64,000 nt of DNA from an uncultured Bacteroidales bacterium (GTDB taxonomy: Bacteria > Bacteroidota > Bacteroidia > Bacteroidales > Muribaculaceae): positions 248,001 through 312,000 of the forward strand of contig CADCFN010000003.1 of the NCBI GenBank assembly GCA_902800715.1, read 5' to 3'. The notes below the pieces were generated by a model that was given only the letters and a program-made list of their open reading frames with translations, was not told the origin of the DNA and did not search any database. Positions 25,221 through 33,472 of this stretch are shown piece after piece; position 1 is the stretch's first letter; each line of letters starts with the position of its first letter. The position numbers and the translations under genes were made by a program.

Positions 25221-27593
25221 TTATTTGGTGATTTCGATAATGGTGGCCTGGGCGATGTCAGCGATGGCGAGAGGGATGGTGAGCGTTGATGTGCGCTTGT
25301 CATAGGTCACACCAGAAGCCTTCTTGCCATTGATTTTCACCTGTTTGGGCTTGGGTGCTGCAGGGATAATCAAGCGATAGTCCTTGCTGGGCGCATCGCC
25401 TTCGATATTGCCACGGCCCTGGATGGTGATAAAGCACGTTTTCCCCTGAGGAGTTGCAACGAACTGTATTTCACGGTGCTTATCCCTAGCCAGCGTGCCT
25501 GTCGAATGCAGGTCGTCGTCAAACAGGGTGAATGTTGACGGCGTCTCGCTGGTATAATAGATAATGTCCAGTTTGTCGGGATTGTAATCGCCCACGTTAT
25601 CCATCGGATAGTTGGCTTGAGGGATGAAGGCTCCAGCACGGGCGAACAGCGGCAGCACCTCGAGCGGTGCGGCATAATTGACAGTCGTGTGGCCCGCATA
25701 GCGCTTCTCGGGATGGTTGATGTCCACCCAGGTGCCCTCGGGGAAGGTAATGTCGCGACTCACGGCTCCCTGCTGCATCACGGGCGCTACCATCACATCG
25801 TTGCCCCACAGGTACTGGTCCCAGATGCTGTCATAACGGGCGATGTCCTTATCATCCTCATAGAAGCCCAGAGGACGCACCATGGGCAGACCGTTGCGAG
25901 CGTTGTCGTAGGCCAGCGTGTAGTTATAGGGCAACCAAGTATAGCGCTCCTTGATGATACGCAGAGTGAGGTCGCCAAACTCGGTGTAGTGATAGGGCTC
26001 GGCATGATAGGTCGAGTGGGTGCGCAGCATCGGCGAGAACAGGCCCAGTTGCAGCCAGCGGATGTAGAGTTCGCCGTCACGCTTGTTATTGGGATCCACG
26101 GCAAAGCCGCCCACGTCGTGCGACATATAACCCAGGCCGCTCAAGCCCGCATTGAGCATGATAGTCACCTGGGGCTGGAAACCGCCCCACGAGCGGGACA
26201 CGTCGGTGGACCAGGGGAAGACGGAATAACGCTGTAGACCCGCTGTACCTGCGCGCATCATGATCATCGGACGACGGTCGGGATAATCCTCCTTGAACAT
26301 GTCATAGATGATGCGGCTCCACTCGTTGCCGTAGTAGTTGTGGTACTGCTCGGCTGTCAGGCCGTTCCAGTGGCGTATCTCAAGCGGATGCTTCTCGGGC
26401 TCGCCCAAATCGCCCCACCAGCCGGTCACGCCCTCATCGGTCAGCGATTTGTAGCGGCTGCGCAGCCACTGGCGCGTGGCGGGGTTGGACACGTCAAACA
26501 TGCCACCCTGCCCTACCCAGATGGTCACCGTGTGAGTAGTGTCGGTGCCGTCGGTCTTGCAGAAGATGCCCTGGGGATCCAACAATTTATAATTGTCGAT
26601 GGCGCGGCCGTTGGTCAGCACGTAGGGCTGCGAGATGGTCACCACGTTGACGCCTTTCTGCTTGAAACTGTGCAACATGCCGCGATGGTCAGGCCACTGC
26701 TGCTTGTCCCATTCCAGGCGTCCCATGTCCTCCTCCTTGCCATACCAGTACAGGTCGAATACGATGCCGTCCAGGGGATAGCCCTCGCGCTTGAGGGTAT
26801 CGACCACGCCCTCGCTCTCGCGCTGGTCACGGTAGCCATACTTGGATGTGATATAACCCAGTGTCCACAGTGGCGGCAGTTCCTGACGTCCCACAAGCCA
26901 AGTGAAGTTCCTGACAACATTCTCGACTTTGCCGTTGCCATTGATGACGTAATAGGAAATGGGTTGCGGTGTGGTGGAGCTGTATTCAATGCCCTGCTCG
27001 CCCAGGTAGAGCGACGACTTGCAGAAGTCGTCAAACAGCACGCCGTAGCCCTTGGACGAGATTACCATCGGCATGGTGATGCCCATCAGCTTGGTGCGTT
27101 TCTCGCCCATCTGGTAGCCGTAGTTCTGGCTATTGTAGTTAATCAACGTGTCGCCGGCCAGGTTGAACGAGTAACCGCGCTCGCCCGCACCGTAGAACGA
27201 CTCGTGGCCGTGGTGCAGCAGCGTCAGCGTCGATGAGCCGCGGTCACACAGGTCGGTGATGTAGTAACCATTGCGGCTACCCACCGTGATGCTGCCCATG
27301 CTCCTGTCCAGCACCACCTTCATGCCGCTGCCGGTGCGCATCACACTCATATCCTCTAACTCTTCGACGTTAATCTCGGCCTTGACGGTCTTGTCGAGTG
27401 CCAGTGAGGGCAGTCTGGTGCCATTCCACCCGTCGGGCACCACATCCACACGCACAATGTCCTCACCCACGGCGGTCACCGTAACGGTCTGGTGACGTGT
27501 TGCGTCGTTAAACGTCATCGTTGCCTGCTGTGCCAGAGCCGTCAGTGCCAGCATCGCTGCAGCGAGAATTGATGTCATCCTGTAAAGTTTCAT
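25221..27593 (-). CDS. Glycoside hydrolase family 31 (alpha-glucosidase/xylosidase-like)
   Basis: A 790-residue exported glycosidase. The signal peptide (about 1-21, ending ALAQ) precedes an N-terminal beta-sandwich, the catalytic (beta/alpha)8 barrel and C-terminal beta domains. The GH31 nucleophile is Asp395 in GWWGDLGEPE and the acid/base is Asp464 in WSTDVSRSWGG, with the supporting motifs YWYGKEEDMGRLEWD and GYMSHDVGGFAVD. GH31 covers alpha-glucosidase, alpha-xylosidase and related retaining activities; the sequence does not tell me which. It stands apart from the SusC/SusD pair. No TAnnTTTG promoter is clear in the 52-base gap upstream, so it may be transcribed with the gene at 27646. 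Confidence 0.93.
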   Translation of the reverse strand: MKLYRMTSILAAAMLALTALAQQATMTFNDATRHQTVTVTAVGEDIVRVDVVPDGWNGTRLPSLALDKTVKAEINVEELEDMSVMRTGSGMKVVLDRSMGSITVGSRNGYYITDLCDRGSSTLTLLHHGHESFYGAGERGYSFNLAGDTLINYNSQNYGYQMGEKRTKLMGITMPMVISSKGYGVLFDDFCKSSLYLGEQGIEYSSTTPQPISYYVINGNGKVENVVRNFTWLVGRQELPPLWTLGYITSKYGYRDQRESEGVVDTLKREGYPLDGIVFDLYWYGKEEDMGRLEWDKQQWPDHRGMLHSFKQKGVNVVTISQPYVLTNGRAIDNYKLLDPQGIFCKTDGTDTTHTVTIWVGQGGMFDVSNPATRQWLRSRYKSLTDEGVTGWWGDLGEPEKHPLEIRHWNGLTAEQYHNYYGNEWSRIIYDMFKEDYPDRRPMIMMRAGTAGLQRYSVFPWSTDVSRSWGGFQPQVTIMLNAGLSGLGYMSHDVGGFAVDPNNKRDGELYIRWLQLGLFSPMLRTHSTYHAEPYHYTEFGDLTLRIIKERYTWLPYNYTLAYDNARNGLPMVRPLGFYEDDKDIARYDSIWDQYLWGNDVMVAPVMQQGAVSRDITFPEGTWVDINHPEKRYAGHTTVNYAAPLEVLPLFARAGAFIPQANYPMDNVGDYNPDKLDIIYYTSETPSTFTLFDDDLHSTGTLARDKHREIQFVATPQGKTCFITIQGRGNIEGDAPSKDYRLIIPAAPKPKQVKINGKKASGVTYDKRTSTLTIPLAIADIAQATIIEITK

Positions 27594-27645
27594 CGTCTAT
27601 ATATTGATTTTAATTAATAATTTCCCAAGACAATATGCATTGAAG

Positions 27646-28311
27646 TCAAGCATTGCCCTCGCTTTCTTTCAAGAGTGCTCGCAGTTGCTTAATCTCCTGT
27701 TTAGACTCTGCGGCTTCATCTCCATCTTCTCCTCCGAGTCCTGCACCAAACAACTTTTCCCCTTTAAATACTGAAAGCATCACGATTAAAAAGCATATTC
27801 CCTCAAGGAGGTCAAGTCCAGAGAAATAGAGGAGCGCACTCTCGGCAATCAGCAGCATCATCGCCACCCATAGCCTGAGCTTTTGGTTCATGGCCAACCA
27901 ATTAGCTATCAAGAACAACACAACGGCCAGCACTTTACATGTTTTAGACACGAGAATACTGTTATCCAACAGGACCAAGCCGACAATAAAAGCCAGCAAA
28001 AGAACTGACTCCAAAATCCACTTCTTGTCATAGATGGCCAATAATTCCTGAGGTGTTTCGGCACGGGCCATTTTCTTGCCATAAATAATCTCAAAGAGTC
28101 CCAACAGGAGCAAACCTGCCCCAATGGTGAAAAACAGAGATGCACCCTCATAGCCATTATCGTAAGAATCGAATAATAAGTAGATCCCAAAAGCAAAAGG
28201 TAACACCGACAAGATGATGAGCCATTTGATCTTACTATAGTTCCTGACAATTGACCGCTTGATGCTTCCCATCAACCACTCAATCTCTTTATTTCTTTCC
28301 TCTTCAGTCAT
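27646..28311 (-). CDS. Membrane protein, member C of an unnamed local family
   Basis: A 221-residue membrane protein. After a charged N-terminus (MTEEERNKEIEWL) come two TM helices (WLIILSVLPFAFGIYLLF and LFFTIGAGLLLLGLFEI), the loop KMARAETPQELLAIYDKK, then four or so hydrophobic helices and the C-terminus EIKQLRALLKESEG. Loop and C-terminal helix match members A and B; this copy has extra hydrophobic segments (WLAMNQKLRLWVAMMLLIAE and LDLLEGICFLIVMLSVF). Function unknown. It has a good promoter at 28334-28355 and lies just upstream of the GH31 gene. Confidence 0.77.
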   Translation of the reverse strand: MTEEERNKEIEWLMGSIKRSIVRNYSKIKWLIILSVLPFAFGIYLLFDSYDNGYEGASLFFTIGAGLLLLGLFEIIYGKKMARAETPQELLAIYDKKWILESVLLLAFIVGLVLLDNSILVSKTCKVLAVVLFLIANWLAMNQKLRLWVAMMLLIAESALLYFSGLDLLEGICFLIVMLSVFKGEKLFGAGLGGEDGDEAAESKQEIKQLRALLKESEGNA

Positions 28312-28333
28312 AATAATCTCGGCTTAACATCCG

Positions 28334-28355
28334 CAAAGATAAAAGAAATATCCAA
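28334..28355 (-). promoter_or_regulatory. Promoter of the 27646 gene
   Basis: Minus-strand -7 box TATCTTTG (28334-28341) with a TTG about 12 bases further upstream (28353-28355). The leader is about 15-20 nt. Confidence 0.55.
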
Positions 28356-28423
28356 CAAAACGATGACAATTTGTTTAAAAAAGAAAGCGGACTGGCCCGC
28401 AAGCCTCAGAAATGAAAAATGAA

Positions 28424-28452
28424 GGGCCCGCCAAGGTCATTTTGGCAAGCCC
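28424..28452 (-). terminator. Terminator of the VWA/A1S_2505 gene
   Basis: Read on the minus strand, GGGCTTGCCAA pairs with TTGGCGGGCCC over 11 bases (two G-U pairs) and is followed by TTCATTTTTCATTT. It lies about 100 bases past the stop at 28550. Confidence 0.55.
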
Positions 28453-28549
28453 TCCAATCGGGGTAAACAAGTCGGGGTGTGTTCTTCAGCCTTGTGGAGT
28501 ATTACAGTTATTCAATACTATTGGTAACCTTGAGGGCGTCCTTACCTGC

Positions 28550-29677
28550 TCATTTCTTGAACATCTTGAGGCCCAGAATCTCCCAAAAGTCCTCGGGCAG
28601 AGAGATGTTTTCCACCTTAATGGCATCAACAAACAGACGTGCCACCTCATGCACGTCATGACCAGCGTTGCCGCAACCCACTCGGGTGACCAGGAAGCGC
28701 TTGTCGGTGTGCCGGGCAGCATAATCGATAAAGCGCTGCACTGCCTGGGCAAAGAGGACGTAATCGCCCGTGGTGGGGATAGCGTAGCTCTGGCCCTGAA
28801 TGCCCTCGCCTTGGCCGACGATGGCGCCAAAGTTCTTCACGGCATGGGCGGCAGCGCCGCCGGTATGGTTCCCTTCAGGATTGCTGCCGAATACAAACAC
28901 CTCACCCTCGGCCAACTGGTCAATCCAGTCGGGGGTAATGCGGTCGGCATAATAAGCCCGGGCATTGGCGCGACGCATCGCCATCTTCTTCTCACGGCTA
29001 GCCTCGGCGTCAAAGTCACGGTTCATACGCTCGTAGTAGGCGCGCTTGGACGAACTGTCACGGTGCCATGTGTTGGATGCACCCACAACATCGTGGTCAA
29101 ACTCCATGACATGGTCGATGGAAAGCTTCATCGTCACCTCGACCACATCGTGGCACGAGCCCATATAGGAGAAGGTCCAACCCTCTTCCTTGAGCTGCTC
29201 GATGAGATGACGCAGCGCCTCACCCGTCCACTTGCGGGAAGAATTCTCCATGCCATCGGTGATGATGGTGACAACGGCAGTGGCGTTCTCGTCGTCCTTG
29301 ATGTAATCGTGCAGACGCGTCAGTGACTCACCCATCGCGTCAAACAACGGTGTTCCGCCACGCGGATGATAATTGGTGAAGTCCGTGACCTGGGCAATGG
29401 GCATTGCTGCCATGTGCAGACGAATGGGCGGCAAGCCATAGCCCCCGGTGTCAAACGTGAGCAGCGTGAGGTAGTGCTGCTGGGTGTCGGCAAAGTCTTC
29501 CTGGGCCTTCCTGATGGTGGCGATGGTCTCGTTAATGCCACCGATGGTTGCTTGCTCCAACCCACCCATCGAGCCACTCTCATCAACGATAATCAGATTG
29601 TGGATCTGTGCTTTCTTGGGGTCAACTGCCTGTTTACTCATGTTCTTGTTGTCATCAAACTGCTTGTTCATAATCAA
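28550..29677 (-). CDS. VWA domain fused to an A1S_2505-like phage-type domain
   Basis: A 375-residue cytoplasmic protein with an uncommon domain combination. Residues about 25-190 are a von Willebrand factor A domain with an intact metal-ion-dependent adhesion site: DESGS (Asp32, Ser34, Ser36), Thr109 in RGGTPLFDAM and Asp141 in ITDGMEN. A charged helical linker (about 205-250) leads to a C-terminal domain (about 257-370) with VFVFGSN, GNHTGGAAAHAV, GAIVGQGEGIQGQSYAIPT and VTRVGCGNAGH, the pattern of the phage-encoded A1S_2505-like family. What that domain does is not established to my knowledge. The partner gene at 29742 is 64 nt upstream on the same strand. Starts at codon 3 or 13 are also possible. 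Confidence 0.82.
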   Translation of the reverse strand: MIMNKQFDDNKNMSKQAVDPKKAQIHNLIIVDESGSMGGLEQATIGGINETIATIRKAQEDFADTQQHYLTLLTFDTGGYGLPPIRLHMAAMPIAQVTDFTNYHPRGGTPLFDAMGESLTRLHDYIKDDENATAVVTIITDGMENSSRKWTGEALRHLIEQLKEEGWTFSYMGSCHDVVEVTMKLSIDHVMEFDHDVVGASNTWHRDSSSKRAYYERMNRDFDAEASREKKMAMRRANARAYYADRITPDWIDQLAEGEVFVFGSNPEGNHTGGAAAHAVKNFGAIVGQGEGIQGQSYAIPTTGDYVLFAQAVQRFIDYAARHTDKRFLVTRVGCGNAGHDVHEVARLFVDAIKVENISLPEDFWEILGLKMFKK

Positions 29678-29741
29678 TACGGTGTTAATTTGTTGATAAT
29701 TGTTTGTTTAATGCTATTTATAGGATAATCATCGCTTGAGG

Positions 29742-30170
29742 TCAAGCGGCCAATTCGGTCTTCTTGATATAGAGGTACTTGGGATAGCGGCCCAGCACAA
29801 ACAAGGTCACGGGACAGAGCCAAATCTCGCGCTCGAAGCCCGCCAGACCTGTGACATTGTAGACGGAGCCTCCTGTCAAAGAATGTTCTCCTTGAACCAG
29901 ACAAGCGTAGCCAGGTTTATCGAGCGGATGGTTGCTGGGAATGACACTGATGTGGGCAAACCTGTCATCATCACTCAGGAACTGGCAAAGCTTGTCGGCT
30001 CCTGCCACCATCATCAGGTTGTGATGGTCAAACGGCCAACCCGGAAAGTCTACATACCACTGCCCGTCATCCTCGTGGTTGAACTGAAGATGATACTCAT
30101 CACGGCGACCAAACACGCTACGCGACATCACTCGTGCTCCGTGAAGCAAATCATTGATTGAATAATTCAT
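29742..30170 (-). CDS. Small protein upstream of the VWA fusion, unknown
   Basis: A 142-residue protein I do not recognise. There is no signal peptide or TM helix. It begins with a helix (SINDLLHGARVMSRSVFGRR) followed by beta-rich, aromatic segments (GQWYVDFPGWPFDHHNLMMV and FEREIWLCPVTLFVLGRYPK). The composition suggests a compact cytoplasmic alpha/beta fold. It is the first gene of a two-gene transcript with the VWA/A1S_2505-like protein, so the two probably work together. A perfect -7 box precedes it. Confidence 0.7.
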   Translation of the reverse strand: MNYSINDLLHGARVMSRSVFGRRDEYHLQFNHEDDGQWYVDFPGWPFDHHNLMMVAGADKLCQFLSDDDRFAHISVIPSNHPLDKPGYACLVQGEHSLTGGSVYNVTGLAGFEREIWLCPVTLFVLGRYPKYLYIKKTELAA

Positions 30171-30221
30171 AACAAAATCGTTTTAAAACATGAACCAACT
30201 TTATTTTTCTTTCTCACACTG

Positions 30222-30229
30222 CAAAATTA
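30222..30229 (-). promoter_or_regulatory. -7 box of the 29742-28550 operon
   Basis: Minus-strand TAATTTTG, a perfect TAnnTTTG match, about 52 bases before the ATG at 30170. The rest of the 227-base gap is AT-rich and holds nothing else I can support. Confidence 0.5.
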
Positions 30230-30397
30230 CATCATATAAAGACGGGGCTTCAATTTCTGCAACCTTGCAAAACGTATTTTTTACACATTGAACTTCGAGA
30301 TGCACATATTTATATTGCGTAATTTTAACACAATGGTTGTTTTCGTCTAGTTTAATCCCCCTGCTAAAAGGGAGACTATTAAAACCGATAATTAAAA

Positions 30398-31129
30398 TCA
30401 GAATTCCAGTCGCATGCCTATCTTCTTGGCTCGCTGGTAGGCTTCTTCATCAAAGGTATATAACTTGGGTGAACGGTGAGGGTTTCCTGTGACCTTCTTT
30501 CCGGTCTCCTTGATGTACCCGAGTTTCAACATCTTTTTGGGAAAATTCCTTCTGTCCCGCAATTTGGTGTCATCCTCGGGAGGATCCAATATCGCTATAT
30601 AAATATTGTGCAGTTGTGGCATCGTGAACTCCTTGTCAAGCAAGTGGAACCCGATGGGCTCAAAATGGATGCGCTGCCGCAGTCGTTCCAGGGCGAGTTC
30701 AATGATTTCCTTATGGTCAAAAGCCAATTCTGGCAGTTCCTTGACGGGGAACCACTTGGCATTGCTGGCATCATCACCGCCCTTGACGTGATACTTGTTT
30801 TTTACCACAAGGGCAAAGAAAGCAATCGTGATGACGCGCTCACGGGGGTCACGCGTTCGTTGAGAAAACGTCTGCATTTCCTCCATGTAGATGTCATCCA
30901 CGTCGGTCTCCTCACGTAGCTCGCGATAGGCACAGGCAGCAGCGCTCTCATCCTCGGGACGCATAAAGCCGCCGGGCAAAGCCCACATATTCTTATATGG
31001 CTCCAAACCGCGCTGGATGAGCAGCACGTTTAACCCAACGCCATCAAAGCCGAAGACCACCGCATCGGTTGTTACGGCTGGGTGCCAATAAGGCGATACC
31101 CACTGCTTGGTATGTTCATCGTACTTCAT
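30398..31129 (-). CDS. Nudix-domain transcriptional regulator, NrtR/AraR-like
   Basis: A 243-residue protein with an N-terminal Nudix domain (about 10-145) and a C-terminal winged-helix domain (about 160-240; QLHNIYIAILDPP, DRRNFPKKMLKLGYI, GNPHRSPKLYTFDEEAY). In this family the Nudix fold is often a ligand sensor: NrtR binds ADP-ribose and controls NAD genes, and a Bacteroides homologue (AraR) controls arabinose genes. The Nudix box GGFMRPEDES...RELREETDVD has one extra residue and Asp instead of the usual Gly after EET, so hydrolysis may be lost. I chose the ATG at 31129, not an in-frame Met at 31255, because the -7 box at 31161-31168 lies between them. Target genes are unknown. Confidence 0.87.
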   Translation of the reverse strand: MKYDEHTKQWVSPYWHPAVTTDAVVFGFDGVGLNVLLIQRGLEPYKNMWALPGGFMRPEDESAAACAYRELREETDVDDIYMEEMQTFSQRTRDPRERVITIAFFALVVKNKYHVKGGDDASNAKWFPVKELPELAFDHKEIIELALERLRQRIHFEPIGFHLLDKEFTMPQLHNIYIAILDPPEDDTKLRDRRNFPKKMLKLGYIKETGKKVTGNPHRSPKLYTFDEEAYQRAKKIGMRLEF

Positions 31130-31160
31130 GCCAGAATTCCATTGTGTATTTTTTACACTG

Positions 31161-31192
31161 CAAAAATAATGCCAATTTTTGAAACCTCCAAA
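31161..31192 (-). promoter_or_regulatory. Promoter of the NrtR-like gene
   Basis: Minus-strand -7 box TATTTTTG (31161-31168) and TTTG at 31189-31192, with 20 bases between. Flanking TGTATTTTTTAC copies at about 31145-31155 and 31199-31210 form a direct repeat around the promoter that could be an operator. Confidence 0.55.
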
Positions 31193-31350
31193 TTTTTGTG
31201 TATTTTTTACGCATTTATGGCGATTTTTTGTTTTTTGTGACCGTTTACGGCACATTTTAATGACATGACAACCGCCAAATACAGCCCATCTGTCAACATC
31301 ATGTCAATAGAATGTGAATAACCCCTGTGGGATTATCCAACGATTTTCAT

Positions 31351-31358
31351 TACCTTTG
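31351..31358 (+). promoter_or_regulatory. -7 box upstream of dnaB
   Basis: Perfect TACCTTTG box giving a leader of about 124 nt before the dnaB ATG. The leader contains a short open frame at 31381-31452. Confidence 0.5.
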
Positions 31359-31380
31359 CCCTCGCAATCATCAAACGACG

Positions 31381-31452
31381 ATGACATCAATCAAAACGGT
31401 TGCAATGGCTGTTCAACTGTTGTCACTGTTGTTTGACAAAAGTTTTGCATGA
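31381..31452 (+). other. Possible 23-codon leader ORF before dnaB
   Basis: ATG at 31381 opens a frame of 23 codons (MTSIKTVAMAVQLLSLLFDK plus three residues) ending at TGA 31450-31452, inside the predicted dnaB leader. It begins like a short hydrophobic peptide. Nothing proves translation; chance is quite possible. Confidence 0.18.
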
Positions 31453-31488
31453 GATTAACCCGACAGACAACGAACAAAACAAGATACA

Positions 31489-33081
31489 ATGGAAGAATTT
31501 GAAGTAGGCAAGCAGGCACGGCGCCGCACACGCCCCACTCATGAGCCCGAAATCGTCAGCGAGTTCGGCAAATTGCCGCCACAGGACACCTCACTCGAGG
31601 ATGCCGTGTTGGGCGCATTGATGCTTGAGAAGGACGCATATAATAATGTGTGCGAAATCCTCAAGCCCGAGGCTTTTTACAACCCTGCCAACCAGAAGAT
31701 TTACGAGGCCATACAGTCGCTGGCTGCCGACGGCAAACCCATCGACATGCTCACCGTCACCGACCGTCTGCGCTCCAACAAGGTGCTTGACGAGGTGGGC
31801 GGAGCATTGCGCATCAGTGAACTGACCGGCTTGGTGTCGAGTGCCGCTAACGCCGAGTTCCATGCCCGCATCGTGGCACAGAAATACCTTGCCCGCGAAC
31901 TCATCAGCTACAGCAGCCAGGTGCAGACACTGGCGTTCGACGAGTCAATCGACGTGTACGACCTCATGCAGGAGGCCGAAGGCAAGCTGTTCGAAATCAG
32001 CAAGAACACCCTCAAGCGCGATGTCATCCCCATCCAGAATGCCGTCGCCGATGCCATCAACAAAATCGAGGAAGCCGCCAACCGCGAGAGCGGACTGAGC
32101 GGTCTGGAATCAGGCTATCACAAGCTCGACCGTCTCACCAGCGGATGGCAGAACAGTGACCTCATCATCATCGCAGCACGTCCCGCAATGGGTAAAACGG
32201 CATTCGTTCTGTCGATGGCCAAGAACATGGCTGTGGACTACAACTATCCCGTTGCCGTTTTCTCGCTCGAGATGTCTTGCCTGCAGCTGGTGAACCGACT
32301 CATCAGCAACGTCTGCTCGCTAGAGGGCGAAAAAATCAAGAGCGGACAGTTGACACAGCCCGAGTGGGAAAACCTTATCACCCGCACGCGCAGCCTGAGC
32401 ACCGCACCGCTGTACATCGACGACACCCCTTCGCTCTCCATCTTTGAGCTCAGGACCAAGGCTCGCCGTCTGGTGCGTGAACACGGCGTGAGAATCATCA
32501 TCATCGACTACCTGCAGCTGATGAACGCCACGGGCATGAAGTTCGGCAGCCGCGAGCAGGAGGTGAGCACCATCTCGCGTAACCTCAAGCAACTGGCTAA
32601 GGAGCTAGACATTCCCATCATCGCCTTGTCACAGCTTAACCGTAGTGTCGAGACCCGCGCTGCCGACGACAAACTGGGCAAGCGCCCGCAGCTGAGCGAC
32701 TTGCGTGAGTCGGGCGCCATCGAACAGGACGCCGACATCGTGTGCTTCATCCACCGACAGGAGTATTATACCAAATCCAGTGTCGATGCCGAGGGACACA
32801 ACATCAAGGGCGTTGCCGAATTCATCGTCGCCAAGCACCGTAGCGGTGCCACCGACACCATCAACCTGAAATTTGTGAGACAGTTTGCCCGCTTTGAGAA
32901 CGAGGACGAACAAGACCTGCTGGGCAACGACGCCACCTATGAGTCCAAAATGAACGCTGGCAGCGGACCGATGCCTCCAACCCCGCCCCTACCCGATGGC
33001 AGCGGGATTTATCAGCAAGGACCGATGACACCCAACGAAGATTGGATAGCGGGTCCCGAAGATAACAAGACCCCGTTCTAG
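31489..33081 (+). CDS. dnaB: Replicative DNA helicase DnaB
   Basis: Hexameric helicase that unwinds DNA at the replication fork. The N-terminal primase-interacting domain (about 30-170; DTSLEDAVLGALML) and the RecA-like helicase domain follow in order. Walker A ARPAMGKTA is at 230-238, Walker B IIIIDYLQLM has Asp340, and the downstream motifs ALSQLNRSVE and DLRESGAIEQDADIV are intact. The 530-residue length shows no intein. A disordered Gly/Pro-rich tail (GSGPMPPTPPLPDGSG) after residue 480 is lineage-specific. It is monocistronic, with a terminator at 33095-33145. Confidence 0.97.
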   Translation: MEEFEVGKQARRRTRPTHEPEIVSEFGKLPPQDTSLEDAVLGALMLEKDAYNNVCEILKPEAFYNPANQKIYEAIQSLAADGKPIDMLTVTDRLRSNKVLDEVGGALRISELTGLVSSAANAEFHARIVAQKYLARELISYSSQVQTLAFDESIDVYDLMQEAEGKLFEISKNTLKRDVIPIQNAVADAINKIEEAANRESGLSGLESGYHKLDRLTSGWQNSDLIIIAARPAMGKTAFVLSMAKNMAVDYNYPVAVFSLEMSCLQLVNRLISNVCSLEGEKIKSGQLTQPEWENLITRTRSLSTAPLYIDDTPSLSIFELRTKARRLVREHGVRIIIIDYLQLMNATGMKFGSREQEVSTISRNLKQLAKELDIPIIALSQLNRSVETRAADDKLGKRPQLSDLRESGAIEQDADIVCFIHRQEYYTKSSVDAEGHNIKGVAEFIVAKHRSGATDTINLKFVRQFARFENEDEQDLLGNDATYESKMNAGSGPMPPTPPLPDGSGIYQQGPMTPNEDWIAGPEDNKTPF

Positions 33082-33094
33082 AACTGTGAAAGAT

Positions 33095-33145
33095 TATCCC
33101 CATGGCGCGCTTGCCGATTATCCTTTTGGCGCCGTGGGGATTTTA
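33095..33145 (+). terminator. Intrinsic terminator of dnaB
   Basis: TTATCCCCATGGCGC pairs with GCGCCGTGGGGAT (one G-U pair) across a loop of about 19 bases and is followed by TTTTAAT. The rest of the 391-base gap to the next gene is AT-rich and holds the promoter at 33411-33418. Confidence 0.65.
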
Positions 33146-33410
33146 ATATCCAATTCATCATGGCTATAAGCCAGGCAATACAGATGTTTTTTTGAGGAAT
33201 TTGCTTTTTGACATTGTGAAAAGTTGATGCAGGCTATTAATTATTGAGGTGTGCGGCACAAAAAAGCAGATTTTAACCTATTGTTAACATTTCCGCCCCA
33301 CCTTTTTTTTGAGAACAACAAAAAATCTTCTTGACATCATCGCGTGAGCCAAGATAAAGAATAATAGCAATTTTTTGGCACAGATGCGATGGTTTTTAGG
33401 GATTATTGCT

Positions 33411-33418
33411 AAATTTGC
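33411..33418 (+). promoter_or_regulatory. -7 box of the M13 peptidase gene
   Basis: TAAATTTG is a perfect TAnnTTTG box about 55 bases before the ATG at 33473; the -33 region (GGTTTTTAG) is a weak match. Confidence 0.5.
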
Positions 33419-33472
33419 AGGTTGGAATCGATAATGCTAAACCGATTAACCTAGATATTATTATTAGTAACA

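Noticed and set aside
28412-29326. Plus-strand open frame of 304 codons
   Set aside because: It is the complement of the VWA/A1S_2505-like gene, whose motifs are clear on the minus strand.
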